Origin: Chthoniobacteraceae bacterium
Lineage (GTDB): Bacteria; Verrucomicrobiota; Verrucomicrobiia; Chthoniobacterales; Chthoniobacteraceae
Reading direction: 5' to 3'
Assembly: GCA_947448395.1 (NCBI GenBank)
Contig: CANFNA010000011.1
Coordinates: 1 to 37,485 of the forward strand
Length of the DNA: 37,485 nt
The notes below the pieces were generated by a model. The model was given only the letters and a program-made list of their open reading frames with translations, searched no databases and had not been told where the DNA came from. The position numbers were made by a program, and so were the translations under genes. Positions 1 through 9,134 of the stretch are shown in pieces (the stretch's first letter is position 1; every line of letters begins with the position of its first letter).

Positions 1-1977
1 CAGGGGCTGTTTTCGTGTTTCACCTCTGACGGGAAGTTGCTCTGGCAGCACTCTTTGATGGAGAAGCTCGGGCGACTTACCTTTCCAAACTCGCGCACGG
101 CTTCCCCGATCCTAGATCAGGAATTGGTGATCACGCGTGGCATTACTTCTAACTGGGGAGCAAACGGTCCTGCTGGAGATCGGTTTTACGCCTTTGATAA
201 GCGGACTGGAGAGCTCGTATGGACGAGTGCTCCTGGCGAGCGCCCACAAGACAACACCTTTTCGCATCCTTTACTGACTTGGATGGATGGTCGGCGTGTC
301 CTGATCTCTGCGGGAGGAGACTCCACCGTCGTGGGAGTTAATGCGCGAACGGGAGATCCTATTTTTAGATTCCCTGCGGCAAAAGCGGGAGCCAAGGGTG
401 GCATCAACGCGGCGATTCTGCGCCATGGGGACAATCTGCTTGTGATTCACGAGTCAGAGAATTTGGACACGAGTGAAGTTGGGCGGGCTGCGGCGTACAA
501 ACTTCCGTTGGGTGCAAAGGCTCCGGAGCCGGGAAAGCCATTGGTTCTGGAAACTAAGGATTTGGAGGTTTGGCGCAATCCCCTTGGGAATCTTGCGAGT
601 TCCCCGTGTTTAGTCGGGAATAAGCTCTACATCGTTACTGGAAATGGGGAGGTGGCGGCTACGGACGCGACGACAGGGAAAGTACTGTGGAGGAAGAAGC
701 TGGCAGCGGAACAGCGTCAGAGTTCGCCGATGTACGGTGACGGCAAGCTGTATGTTTCTGTTTACATTGCGGATGGAAATGCGGCGGCAAGTTCAGGCAA
801 TGACACTGGGGGTAACGGAGCATTGTTTGTTTTGAAGCCGGGGGATTCTGATGTTGAGGTACTGTCTCAAACGGTTTTGGAAGGGCGCTGTTACGGTTCT
901 CCCGTGCCATTTAACGGCAAGCTTTATGTGCAGACAGACCGTCGTCTCTACTGCTTTGGAAAAAAGGGAAGTAACCCTTCCTCGCTGACCGCGAATGCAC
1001 CGGAGGTATGGCCCGCGGTGAAGCCGGGTGTTGCTGCTCGGTTACAGATTATCCCGAGTGAAATGCTGCTCAAACCGAGCGAGGCGAAGGGGGTGAGAGT
1101 CCGCTCTCTAGATGTGAATGGATTTACCGTGGAGGAGTCTGTGGACCTCTCGAAGGTTCGCTTTGAGAGCTACATTCCTCCAACGGCTTTAGTGAAAGCG
1201 CAGATGAAGGGGGCTTTTGATGCAGCAGGTCGCCTGGTAGCGGATCCGACTCCAGTTCCGAGCGCCGGAGCCTATCAGGCGAGTCTGGGGGAATTGAAGG
1301 GAACCATGCGTGCGCGTGTCTTGCCTGATCTTCCGCTCAAAATGGATTTTGAGCAATTTGAGCTCTCTGTGAGTACTGACAATCCGCCCGCTCCAGCCAT
1401 TCCAAACACTTTGGAGCCGGCGACTCCGTTCGCATATCCCCCGTTGCCGTGGAATTCTGCGAGGTTCCGTTTTGAAGTTCGGAAAGCGCCAGGCGAGGGT
1501 GAAAACAAAGCCTTGTGCAAAACAATCGATAATAAACTTTTCCAGCGCGGACAGATTTTCATCGGACATCCGGATTCGAAAAACTACACCGTCGAAGCCG
1601 ATGTTTTGACCGAGGGCAATAAACGGAAGATGAGCGAAGTGGGTGTGGTGAATCAACGTTACCTGATCGTTCTGAAAGGGAATTCTCAGTCACTCGAGGT
1701 GAGTTCGAATCAGGAGCGGTTGCGAGAGTCCGTGCCGTTTCAGTGGTCGCCGAATGTGTGGTATCATCTCAAAACACGGGTGGATGTGGCGAAGGATGGT
1801 TCAGGCGTCGTACGCGCCAAAGTTTGGAAGAAAGACGATTCGGAGCCGTCTGCGTGGAGCATTGAAGTGCCCCATAAGATTGCGCATGCGGAGGGTGCGC
1901 CGGGGCTTTTCTCTTTTACGCCGCAGGAGCAGCGTGCGTGGATTGATAATGTTTTCGTGACTCCGAACGTTCCTTAA
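1..1977 (+). CDS. PQQ-like beta-propeller protein with C-terminal jelly-roll-like domain, 5'-truncated by window edge
   Basis: The reading frame is open from base 1, so the true start lies upstream; a TTG at 37 is only the first possible start codon inside the window. The visible part is about 658 residues. The first half contains repeated PQQ-like blades of the type 'xxYAFDKRTGELVW', 'VGVNARTGDPIF' and 'VAATDATTGKVLW', typical of BamB/PQQ-like propellers. After about residue 330 come a linker and a C-terminal domain with aromatic strands ending near 'QRAWIDNVFV', which resembles concanavalin-like/DUF1080 jelly rolls. There is no adjacent Cys-Cys pair of the sort found in true quinoprotein alcohol dehydrogenases, so a scaffold or binding role is more likely than redox catalysis. 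The next propeller gene starts 30 nt downstream on the same strand, so it probably heads or belongs to the operon that follows. Substrate unknown. Confidence 0.8.
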   Translation, partial: QGLFSCFTSDGKLLWQHSLMEKLGRLTFPNSRTASPILDQELVITRGITSNWGANGPAGDRFYAFDKRTGELVWTSAPGERPQDNTFSHPLLTWMDGRRVLISAGGDSTVVGVNARTGDPIFRFPAAKAGAKGGINAAILRHGDNLLVIHESENLDTSEVGRAAAYKLPLGAKAPEPGKPLVLETKDLEVWRNPLGNLASSPCLVGNKLYIVTGNGEVAATDATTGKVLWRKKLAAEQRQSSPMYGDGKLYVSVYIADGNAAASSGNDTGGNGALFVLKPGDSDVEVLSQTVLEGRCYGSPVPFNGKLYVQTDRRLYCFGKKGSNPSSLTANAPEVWPAVKPGVAARLQIIPSEMLLKPSEAKGVRVRSLDVNGFTVEESVDLSKVRFESYIPPTALVKAQMKGAFDAAGRLVADPTPVPSAGAYQASLGELKGTMRARVLPDLPLKMDFEQFELSVSTDNPPAPAIPNTLEPATPFAYPPLPWNSARFRFEVRKAPGEGENKALCKTIDNKLFQRGQIFIGHPDSKNYTVEADVLTEGNKRKMSEVGVVNQRYLIVLKGNSQSLEVSSNQERLRESVPFQWSPNVWYHLKTRVDVAKDGSGVVRAKVWKKDDSEPSAWSIEVPHKIAHAEGAPGLFSFTPQEQRAWIDNVFVTPNVP

Positions 1978-2007
1978 TTTCTGAATCCCACTCGTTAAAT
2001 TTTTCCC

Positions 2008-3585
2008 ATGAACACGATATTACGTTCCTCTGTTTCGTTGAGCGCCGCCGCCATTGTTTGCACGTCATTTGCCGCCGATTGGCCGCAGTGGGGAGGAAAT
2101 GATTCTGGCCGAAATATGTACTCCCCAGCCAAGGGATTGCCTTCCGCTCTCGGTGCCGGAAAGTTCAAGCCGAACTCCGAGGAGGTGGATATGGCTTCTA
2201 CCAAGAACGTGAAGTGGATCGCCAAGCTTGGATCCCAGTCCTACGGGAATCCCGTGGTTTCGCAGGGGGTCGTCTTGATTGGGACCAACAATGCGTCCCC
2301 TCGAGACGCCCGATTTAAGGACGATAAATCACTGCTCTATGCGTTCCGAGAATCAGATGGAGCATTTCTTTGGCAGCTGACGGTACCGAAGCTGGCATCT
2401 GGAAAAGTGAATGATTGGGAGTATCTCGGATTGCTCGCTTCTCCGTGTGTTGAAGGCGACAAAGTATATGTAGTCACGAGTCGTTGCGAAGTGCTGTGTT
2501 TGGATCTCCACGGGCAGAGCAACGGCAATCAGGGCCCTTTCACCGATGAGGGTCAGTACATGGTTGGGCCAGGGAAACCGAAGGCCGATGTGTTACCCAC
2601 AGACGCCGATATTCTTTGGAAGTACGACATGATGGATGAACTGGGTGTGTTTCCGCACAATGCATCGAATTGCTCTGTGATTATCGAAGGGGACACGATT
2701 TTTGTCTGCACCTCCAATGGGCAGGACTGGACCCACGTGAATATTCCATCGCCGCAATCGCCGTCTTTTATTGCGCTCGATAAAAAAACAGGGGAGTTGC
2801 TTGGCGAGGATAACGCGGGGATTGGGCCAAAGATTTTTCATGGTCAGTGGACCTCTCCTTCGGTGGGAAAGGTGAATGGAAAATCGCAGGTGTTTTTCGG
2901 CGGTGGAGACGGTTTTCTTTACGCCTTTGGAACGGCCCCGGTTAAGGAGGGGGACACAAATTTTTTAAAGAAGACCTGGTGGTTTGACTGCGTGCCTGAG
3001 GAGTACAAGAAGGACAAAAGCGGGAAGCCCATTAAGTATCCCGCCGCTGAGGGACCGAGCGAAGTGAATGCGACTCCGGTTTTTTATAAGAACCGCGTTT
3101 ACGTTGCTGTGGGTCAGGACCCTGAGCACGGCGAGGGGGTTGGCAGACTGTTGTGCATTGATCCAACTAAGGAAGGGGATGTGACCAAGAGCGCTCTCGT
3201 CTGGGATTACAAGGGAATCAAGCGTTCGATTTCGACGGTCTCCATTGATCCTGAAAACGGATTGCTGTTCATCGCCGACTTCTCAGGATTTGTTCACTGC
3301 CTCGATTCGGAGACAGGCAAGTTGCACTGGGTGCATGACATGCAGGCGCACATGTGGGGGTCAACACTTGTGGCTGATGGGAAAGTTTATGTGGGCGATG
3401 AGGATGGAGATTTTGTGGTGCTGGCCTCTAGCAAAGAGAAAAAGGTGCTCAGCGAGTGCAACCTGAATGCACCAATTTACTCCACGCCGATCGTTGCCAA
3501 CGGTCTGCTTTATGTCGGCACGCAGACTCACCTGTATGTGATCGGCGAGGGCGCCACCCCAGTCTCAGTGACACCGAAGCCCTAG
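2008..3585 (+). CDS. Secreted PQQ-like beta-propeller protein
   Basis: A 525-residue protein starting at an ATG 30 nt after the previous gene. An N-terminal signal peptide (about residues 1-22, ending near 'TSFAA') is followed by 'DWPQWGGNDSGRN', the usual first-blade signature of planctomycete/verrucomicrobial PQQ-like propellers. Blades recur with motifs such as 'LLYAFRESDGAFLW', 'FIALDKKTGELL' and 'VHCLDSETGKLHWV'. It is probably exported to the periplasm. It is the second of four propeller genes in this run of same-strand genes. No catalytic residues for PQQ or Ca binding were recognised, so the enzymatic role is open. No clear Shine-Dalgarno sequence is seen before the ATG. Confidence 0.82.
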   Translation: MNTILRSSVSLSAAAIVCTSFAADWPQWGGNDSGRNMYSPAKGLPSALGAGKFKPNSEEVDMASTKNVKWIAKLGSQSYGNPVVSQGVVLIGTNNASPRDARFKDDKSLLYAFRESDGAFLWQLTVPKLASGKVNDWEYLGLLASPCVEGDKVYVVTSRCEVLCLDLHGQSNGNQGPFTDEGQYMVGPGKPKADVLPTDADILWKYDMMDELGVFPHNASNCSVIIEGDTIFVCTSNGQDWTHVNIPSPQSPSFIALDKKTGELLGEDNAGIGPKIFHGQWTSPSVGKVNGKSQVFFGGGDGFLYAFGTAPVKEGDTNFLKKTWWFDCVPEEYKKDKSGKPIKYPAAEGPSEVNATPVFYKNRVYVAVGQDPEHGEGVGRLLCIDPTKEGDVTKSALVWDYKGIKRSISTVSIDPENGLLFIADFSGFVHCLDSETGKLHWVHDMQAHMWGSTLVADGKVYVGDEDGDFVVLASSKEKKVLSECNLNAPIYSTPIVANGLLYVGTQTHLYVIGEGATPVSVTPKP

Positions 3586-3689
3586 AAAGTCGTCCTCTCA
3601 GCGCGTTGGAGTGCCGATAATCCGGTGGACTTCCGCGCTGTGCTGGGTGGGTTTTGCTAGTTCGTATTCGCCCCAAAATTAAATCTCTC

Positions 3690-5378
3690 ATGAACGCCGC
3701 GCTTACTCCTTCTGCGATCGATGCTCGGACCCGTTGGTTGGTCCTGATCATTGCGAGCATCGGGTTCTTATTTGATACTTATGAGCTTCTGATGACGCCA
3801 TTGGTGGGAGTTCCAGCCATTGCGGAGTTACTGGCGTTGCCTCCCAATAACCCGATTGTCACAGATTGGACGGGGCGGATGTTGTGGATTTCAGCGCTCT
3901 GCGGCGGTGTTTTTGGCCTCATGGGAGGATGGTTGATCGATCGCTTTGGCAGAAAGCGCATCATGGGGCTGAGTATTTTTCTGTATGCTTTTTCACCCTT
4001 TGCAGCGGCCTTTGCCTCCACGTTGCCGACTTTTGTTTTCTTTCGGAGTCTGACTTTTGTCGGTGTGTGCGTGGAGTTTGTTGCGGCCATTACTTGGCTT
4101 GCGGAGTTGTTTGATGATGCGAAACAGCGTGAGTTTGCGCTGGGGTTTACTCAGGCTTTTGCGTCTCTCGGCGGCGTTCTTGTGACGGCCGTCAATGTGT
4201 GGATTGTCACGCATGCCAATGAGTTGCCGGCGCTTCCGATTCCCGACTTTCTCAACGCACATGCCTCTTGGCGGTATACGTTGATGACGGGAATCCTACC
4301 GGCGCTCCCGATTGCATTGATGTTGCCTCTGGTTCCGGAGTCACGCGTTTGGTTGGAGCGTCGAGCGCTTGGAGGGGTAAGCAGTCGACCAAGTTTGATG
4401 GGTCTGTTTTCACCGGAACTCAGACGCACGACGCTCGTGACGGCAGCGCTTTCCGCGTGCGCCTATGGTGCAGCCTTTGGAGCGCTGCAGTTAACGCCTT
4501 TGCGAATTGTTCCTGGAGTTCCTGAGTTGGCTGAGCAGAGGAAAGCACTCAAGCCGTTGCAGGATGAGGCAAAGGCAATCAACGCTTCGATTCTAGAAGT
4601 TGATCCTTTGGTTAAGAATGCCTTCGAGAGCATCCCCGGATTGCGCGAACTCGGAGCAAAAAGGGCAAAAAATCGGATCGCGTTTAGGGCTGCAATGAAG
4701 GCTGGCGACAAGGCGAAGGCAGACTCCATCAACTCTGAGTTCAAATTGCTCGGGGAAGAGATGGATCGTTTGACTGCCTCAGCGCCGGAGGCGAAGAAGA
4801 GTTTGGTTGAGCGAGAGAAATTGCTCAAACAACTCGGGGATAATCGAGAGAAGCAAGAGGCTCCCGACAAAGATATCAAGGCGAGGGGGAACTCGGCGCA
4901 GTTCTGGCAGGAGATGGGAGGGCTTGTTGGGCGGCTTCTGCTTGGGGTTCTGGTTGTCATGGCCGTGGCGCGCCGGGCGCTCCTGAGGCTGTTCCTCATT
5001 CCGGGTCTTGCTGCTATTCCGCTGACCTATTTTGTGTTCTACCATTCTGGTGGGGCGCTTTTGAACTGGGGGATTGCGTTTTCCGGTCTTCTCGTCGTGG
5101 CGCAGTTTTCTTATTTCGGGGAGTTTTTACCGAAGGTCTTTCCATTGCACTTGCGCGGGACGGGCGGTTCCTTTGCGACGAATGTTGGCGGGCGAATGAT
5201 AGGAACATCGGCTGCATTTCTGACAACAAACGTGCTGGCGCCGATGGTTCCTGGAGCATCGACGTTTGATAAGGTCGCCTTCGCCGCAGGGATTGTGGGA
5301 ACCTCGGTTTTTGTTCTGGGATTTATTCTCAGCTTTTTTCTTCCGGAGGCCCCTGCTGGTAGCGAAGCCAAGCACTAG
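3690..5378 (+). CDS. MFS transporter with long coiled-coil insertion
   Basis: A 562-residue major facilitator transporter. I chose ATG 3690 because the upstream TTG (3654) adds only 12 basic, non-conserved residues. The motif-A loop 'GGWLIDRFGRKRIMG' is present between TM2 and TM3, and about six hydrophobic helices precede the central loop. After TM7 (about residues 255-275) a hydrophilic stretch of about 125 residues, rich in Lys, Glu and Ala (from 'PELAEQRKALK' to 'DKDIKARGNSAQ'), interrupts the fold before TM8. It looks helical or coiled-coil and by normal MFS topology would be periplasmic. MFS proteins usually have a short loop here. It lies between the propeller genes and the acid-reduction genes, so it may export or import the substrate or product. 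The insert could contact the secreted propellers; that is speculation. Confidence 0.85.
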   Translation: MNAALTPSAIDARTRWLVLIIASIGFLFDTYELLMTPLVGVPAIAELLALPPNNPIVTDWTGRMLWISALCGGVFGLMGGWLIDRFGRKRIMGLSIFLYAFSPFAAAFASTLPTFVFFRSLTFVGVCVEFVAAITWLAELFDDAKQREFALGFTQAFASLGGVLVTAVNVWIVTHANELPALPIPDFLNAHASWRYTLMTGILPALPIALMLPLVPESRVWLERRALGGVSSRPSLMGLFSPELRRTTLVTAALSACAYGAAFGALQLTPLRIVPGVPELAEQRKALKPLQDEAKAINASILEVDPLVKNAFESIPGLRELGAKRAKNRIAFRAAMKAGDKAKADSINSEFKLLGEEMDRLTASAPEAKKSLVEREKLLKQLGDNREKQEAPDKDIKARGNSAQFWQEMGGLVGRLLLGVLVVMAVARRALLRLFLIPGLAAIPLTYFVFYHSGGALLNWGIAFSGLLVVAQFSYFGEFLPKVFPLHLRGTGGSFATNVGGRMIGTSAAFLTTNVLAPMVPGASTFDKVAFAAGIVGTSVFVLGFILSFFLPEAPAGSEAKH

Positions 5379-5419
5379 AAGTTTTTACAACCATTGAAGT
5401 AATCCAACGCAATACACCT

Positions 5420-6490
5420 ATGAGCATTCCCAGTCCCGAAGTCGCCAAGACACAACTTGAAGAGCATCTGCGTGAAATCATTCACTGGCATTTTAGTCCG
5501 GAGACAGGCTCTCCTTTCTGGTTGGAATGGGCCCGGAAAGCGGGTTGGGACCCTCGTTCTGAAGTGAAATGCGTGGATGATTTGAAGAAGTTTCCGCACT
5601 TTCAGGATGAATGGCTTCGCGACTTGCAGCCGGAAGTTTGGGCTCCGAAAGCGTTTCACGGGAGGCCGTTCAATATTTTTGAAACGGGTGGAACGACTGG
5701 AATGCCGAAGCAGAGGATTGGATGGGAGGATTACAAAACTGATTACAGCGAATTTAGCGAAAAGCTCAGCGACGAACATTTTCCAAGAAATCACTATTGG
5801 TTGATGATGGGACCGACGGGCCCGCGTCGGTTGAGATTGGCGATTGAGCATCTGGCCAATGTGAGGGGGTCCGCGTGTTACTTCATTGATCTTGATCCTC
5901 GTTGGGTGAAGCGCTTGATCTCAAACAAGCAATTCGATCAGGCCAAAGCCTACATGGAGCACGTGGTCGATCAGGCTGCGACGATCTTGAAGCACCGGAA
6001 GGTGAGCGGACTGTTCACGACACCAAAGCTTCTCGAGGCACTCGCCGAGCGTGTGGACATCTGGGATGCGGGCATTCGCGGGGTGTTTTGTGGAGGAACC
6101 ACGATGCTTCCGCAGTACGTGCGCTTCATTGTGGAGGAAGTGCTTGAGAATCGAATTGGATTCTATCCGACCTACGGGAACACGTTGATGGGGCTTGCAG
6201 CGTCTGTGCCACTGACTCCGGGAGATCAGTATTCGATTAGTTATTATGCTCCTCAACCTCGGGCAATCTTGAGAGTGGTGGATCCTAAGGATACGGAGAA
6301 GACTGTGGAGTATGATACTTGGGGACGCGTAGAGCTGACCACGTTGACCAAGGAATTTTTTATGCCGCGCTTTTTGGAGCGTGATGAGGCATTGCGTCGG
6401 AAGCCGCGTGCGCAGTACGCGTGGGACGGGGTTGCGGAGGTGCGTCCGTTTGGTGCGATGGAGAAGAATATTGTGGAAGGAGTATACTAA
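5420..6490 (+). CDS. PaaK/LuxE-like acyl-adenylating (AMP-binding) enzyme
   Basis: A 356-residue member of the ANL adenylating superfamily, PaaK/LuxE branch. The P-loop-like ATP motif 'ETGGTTGMPK' is at residues 88-97. A 'YPTYGNT' stretch (about residues 250-260) sits where the adenine-binding YGxTE motif is expected, and 'WDGVAEVRPF' lies near the C-terminus. The length is closer to LuxE acyl-protein synthetase (about 370) than to PaaK ligases (about 430), so the C-terminal swivelling domain is short. Expected chemistry is ATP-dependent activation of a carboxylic acid to an acyl-adenylate and then a thioester. The next gene is an acyl/aldehyde reductase whose ATG overlaps this stop (TAATG), which supports acid-to-aldehyde reduction. 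The substrate cannot be read from sequence; 4-hydroxybenzoate is suggested by the chorismate-lyase-like gene downstream. Confidence 0.78.
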   Translation: MSIPSPEVAKTQLEEHLREIIHWHFSPETGSPFWLEWARKAGWDPRSEVKCVDDLKKFPHFQDEWLRDLQPEVWAPKAFHGRPFNIFETGGTTGMPKQRIGWEDYKTDYSEFSEKLSDEHFPRNHYWLMMGPTGPRRLRLAIEHLANVRGSACYFIDLDPRWVKRLISNKQFDQAKAYMEHVVDQAATILKHRKVSGLFTTPKLLEALAERVDIWDAGIRGVFCGGTTMLPQYVRFIVEEVLENRIGFYPTYGNTLMGLAASVPLTPGDQYSISYYAPQPRAILRVVDPKDTEKTVEYDTWGRVELTTLTKEFFMPRFLERDEALRRKPRAQYAWDGVAEVRPFGAMEKNIVEGVY

Positions 6491-7923
6491 TGAGCACCAT
6501 TCCGCATCTTCCCGCGTTACGCCGCGGCAAGCCTTACGAGAGTCTTGATAAAACCGACATCCTTAATCACCGCACTGGAGAAGTGGTGGCCAGGGTTAGC
6601 CAGGTGAATGCAGGGGTCATTAAAAAGGACATGCGTTCCATTGATGAGGCCCGCGCTCTGCTTAAAAAATTCACAGTTGCGCAGTTAATTGAAATTTCTG
6701 CGAAGGCGGGAGAGCTCTTTTTGAACGGGACACTTCCTCTCGGGGACAAAGGGCATCAGCAAACCGCCGACGATTATGTTCGAACCCTGTCGGGGACGAG
6801 TGGCCTGCCTCACGTGATGGTGAAGCGGAACATGCAAAAGATTCATTACGCGCTGACTCATGTCGCGACGATTTTGAATGGCCTTACGCGAGGGTTGCCG
6901 ATGGATGTGATCGACCGTGGATACGGCGAGCAGAGTGGTGCTGCGGTGAGCTACTATGCCACTACGCAGGCCCTAGGCTTGGTGATGCCGAGTAACTCGC
7001 CTGCGGTGAATTCGCTATGGCTTCCGGCGATTGCTCTCAAGACACCGGTTGTCATCAAGCCCGGAAAAGAGGAGCCGTGGACGCCGTATCGATTAATCCA
7101 GGCGTTCATTGCCGCGGGAGCGCCTCCTGAGGCTTTCGGATTCTATCCAACCGATCACGAAGGCTCTGGGGAGGTGCTGCGGATTTGTGGCAGGGCGCTG
7201 CTGTTTGGAGACGCTAATACGGTTGCTCAGTATCGGGACAATCCAAAATATTCGGTACATGGTCCTGGTTTTTCCAAGATCCTGATCGGAGAAGACTGCA
7301 TTGATAAATGGGAAGATTATATCGACCTGATAGCCTCTTCGATTTCGGAAAACGGAGGCCGTTCCTGCGTGAATGCCTCTGCTGTTGTTGTGCCTCGGCA
7401 TGGAGCCGCGATTGCCGATGCGCTGGCAAAAAAATTGGGGCCTGTGGCGCCTCTATCGCCGGAGAATGAGGGCGCTCGGTTATCGGGGTTTGCGAATCCA
7501 AAGATGGCCGATTTCATTGATGCGGCGATTGAGGACGGATTGAAGACCGCTGGAGCGGAAGATGTGACGGCTAAGTATCGCGGAGGTTCCCGGAAAGTGG
7601 TCTTTGAAGGCGGTGTGTATTTGAGACCGACGATTGTGCGCTGCGACAGTTTTGAGCATCCGCTCGCGAATAAGGAATATCTTTGTCCTTACGCGAGTGT
7701 GGTGGAGGTTCCGCAGTCCGAGATGCTGTCGAAGATAGGTCCTTCTTTGGTGGTGACTGCGATCACGAAGGATTCTTCATTCACAGAGCAATTGCTCGGG
7801 TCCGCTTTGATTGAGAGACTGAATCTGGGTCCAATCTCGACGATGAAAATCTCTTGGGATCAGCCTCATGAAGGAAACATGTTTGAGTTTCTATACCGGC
7901 GTAGATCAATCGAGCGTGCCTAG
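6490..7923 (+). CDS. Aldehyde dehydrogenase superfamily protein, probable acyl-thioester reductase
   Basis: A 477-residue protein; ATG 6490 overlaps the preceding TAA by one base and follows a good GAAGGAG ribosome-binding site at about 6476-6482, so this start is preferred to the longer frame at 6421. ALDH features are the Asn of 'MPSNSPAVNS' (about N169), 'PVVIKPGKEEP' in the NAD(P)-binding region, and the catalytic Cys in 'NGGRSCVNAS' (about C293). The usual general-base Glu motif (ELGGK-like) is not visible; 'ALLFGDANTV' stands in that region. Loss of that Glu is typical of CoA-acylating aldehyde dehydrogenases, which handle thioesters. With the adenylating enzyme before it and an iron-type alcohol dehydrogenase after it, it most likely reduces an activated acyl group to an aldehyde. 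Confidence 0.8.
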   Translation: MSTIPHLPALRRGKPYESLDKTDILNHRTGEVVARVSQVNAGVIKKDMRSIDEARALLKKFTVAQLIEISAKAGELFLNGTLPLGDKGHQQTADDYVRTLSGTSGLPHVMVKRNMQKIHYALTHVATILNGLTRGLPMDVIDRGYGEQSGAAVSYYATTQALGLVMPSNSPAVNSLWLPAIALKTPVVIKPGKEEPWTPYRLIQAFIAAGAPPEAFGFYPTDHEGSGEVLRICGRALLFGDANTVAQYRDNPKYSVHGPGFSKILIGEDCIDKWEDYIDLIASSISENGGRSCVNASAVVVPRHGAAIADALAKKLGPVAPLSPENEGARLSGFANPKMADFIDAAIEDGLKTAGAEDVTAKYRGGSRKVVFEGGVYLRPTIVRCDSFEHPLANKEYLCPYASVVEVPQSEMLSKIGPSLVVTAITKDSSFTEQLLGSALIERLNLGPISTMKISWDQPHEGNMFEFLYRRRSIERA

Positions 7924-7976
7924 AGGCTGACTGAGCAAATTTCCCTCATTTTCTTAATGCGCATTCGCTCTGGGAT

Positions 7977-9134
7977 GTGACGCACCCTTCCTCTCCTATG
8001 ACTCCGTTTGAGTTTCAGATCCGAACGCGTTTGGTTTTTGGAGTGGGTTCACTTGCCAGAGTTGGAGAGCTCGCGCGTGAGTATGGCGGACGGCGAGTGC
8101 TTCTCGTTACCGATCATGGGATCGTGAAAGCAGGTCACGCTGAAACCGCTAGAGAAAGGCTTGCGCAAGAAGGATGTGAAGTGGTGCTGTATTCGGGTGT
8201 TCGGGAGAATCCAGATACGGAAGATGTCGCGAGATGCGTTGAGACAGGGCGTTGCGCGCAGGTGGACCTGATCGTGGGGCTCGGAGGTGGCAGTGCGATG
8301 GATACGGCCAAGGGGGCGAATTTTATTCTGACGAATGGGGGCGAGATGCGGGATTACTGGGGGGTGGGAAAAGCGCACGCAGAGATGCTCCCCTTGATTG
8401 CGATTCCAACGACTTCTGGAACGGGAAGTGAGTGCCAGTCGTTTGCTTTGATTTCGGATCCGAAAACACACCAGAAGATGGCGTGTGGAGATCCGAAGGC
8501 GGCGGCTCGGGTCGCCATTCTAGATCCCGAACTGACGCTTTCTCAGCCGGCACGAGTCACGGCTTGTACAGGGGTGGATGCGCTTGCGCATGCTTTAGAA
8601 ACGGCAGTCACCAAGAAGAGGTCATCCTTGTCGCTGATGTTCTCTAGAGAGTCTTTTAAGCTTATTTTACGCGCCCTCCCGCGGGTTTTACTGGAACCAT
8701 CAGACCAAGTGGCGAGAGGAGAGATGCAGCTTGGTGCAGCATACGCGGGGCTCGCGATTGAGGGTTCTATGCTTGGTTGTGCGCATTCTGCCGCGAATCC
8801 GCTGACTGCTGGATTTGGGGTGATTCACGGTCAAGCGGTTGGGCGGATGTTGCCGGGTGTGATTCGGAGGAATATGAAGAACGCCGAGGCGATGTCTGGC
8901 TATCTGGGGCATGCTCACGCTGCGGGTTTAGATTCCGTTGAATCACTTGTTGGAATGGTGGAGCAAGTGCTTGGGCAAGCCGGATTGAGTGGGAGCTTAT
9001 CGGGTCTTGGGGTGTCCAGAGAGTCGTTGCCGCGCTTGGCGATTGAAGCGAGTGGGCAGTGGACGCGTCAGTTCAATCCAGTGGATTTTTCTGAGAGAGA
9101 TTTTCTCGAGTTATATGAGGAGGTATTTGAATGA
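7977..9134 (+). CDS. Iron-containing (group III) alcohol dehydrogenase
   Basis: A 385-residue protein from GTG 7977; an ATG at 7998 gives 378 residues and is equally plausible. The nucleotide-binding motif 'GLGGGSAMDTAK' (about residues 101-112) and 'IPTTSGTGSE' (143-152) are characteristic of Fe-ADHs such as FucO. The four metal ligands fit the family spacing: D201 and H205 in 'GVDALAHALE', H270 in 'GCAHSAANPL' and H284 in 'GVIHGQAVG'. It should interconvert an aldehyde and an alcohol with NAD(P)H in the cytoplasm. Following the acyl-activating enzyme and the reductase, it would complete reduction of an acid to an alcohol. Its stop overlaps the next propeller's ATG (ATGA), a sign of translational coupling. 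Confidence 0.9.
   Translation: MTHPSSPMTPFEFQIRTRLVFGVGSLARVGELAREYGGRRVLLVTDHGIVKAGHAETARERLAQEGCEVVLYSGVRENPDTEDVARCVETGRCAQVDLIVGLGGGSAMDTAKGANFILTNGGEMRDYWGVGKAHAEMLPLIAIPTTSGTGSECQSFALISDPKTHQKMACGDPKAAARVAILDPELTLSQPARVTACTGVDALAHALETAVTKKRSSLSLMFSRESFKLILRALPRVLLEPSDQVARGEMQLGAAYAGLAIEGSMLGCAHSAANPLTAGFGVIHGQAVGRMLPGVIRRNMKNAEAMSGYLGHAHAAGLDSVESLVGMVEQVLGQAGLSGSLSGLGVSRESLPRLAIEASGQWTRQFNPVDFSERDFLELYEEVFE

Noticed and set aside
1-1977. True quinoprotein (PQQ) alcohol dehydrogenase
   Set aside because: No adjacent disulfide Cys pair and no Ca/PQQ ligand pattern were seen in this or the other three propellers; the blades are BamB-like.
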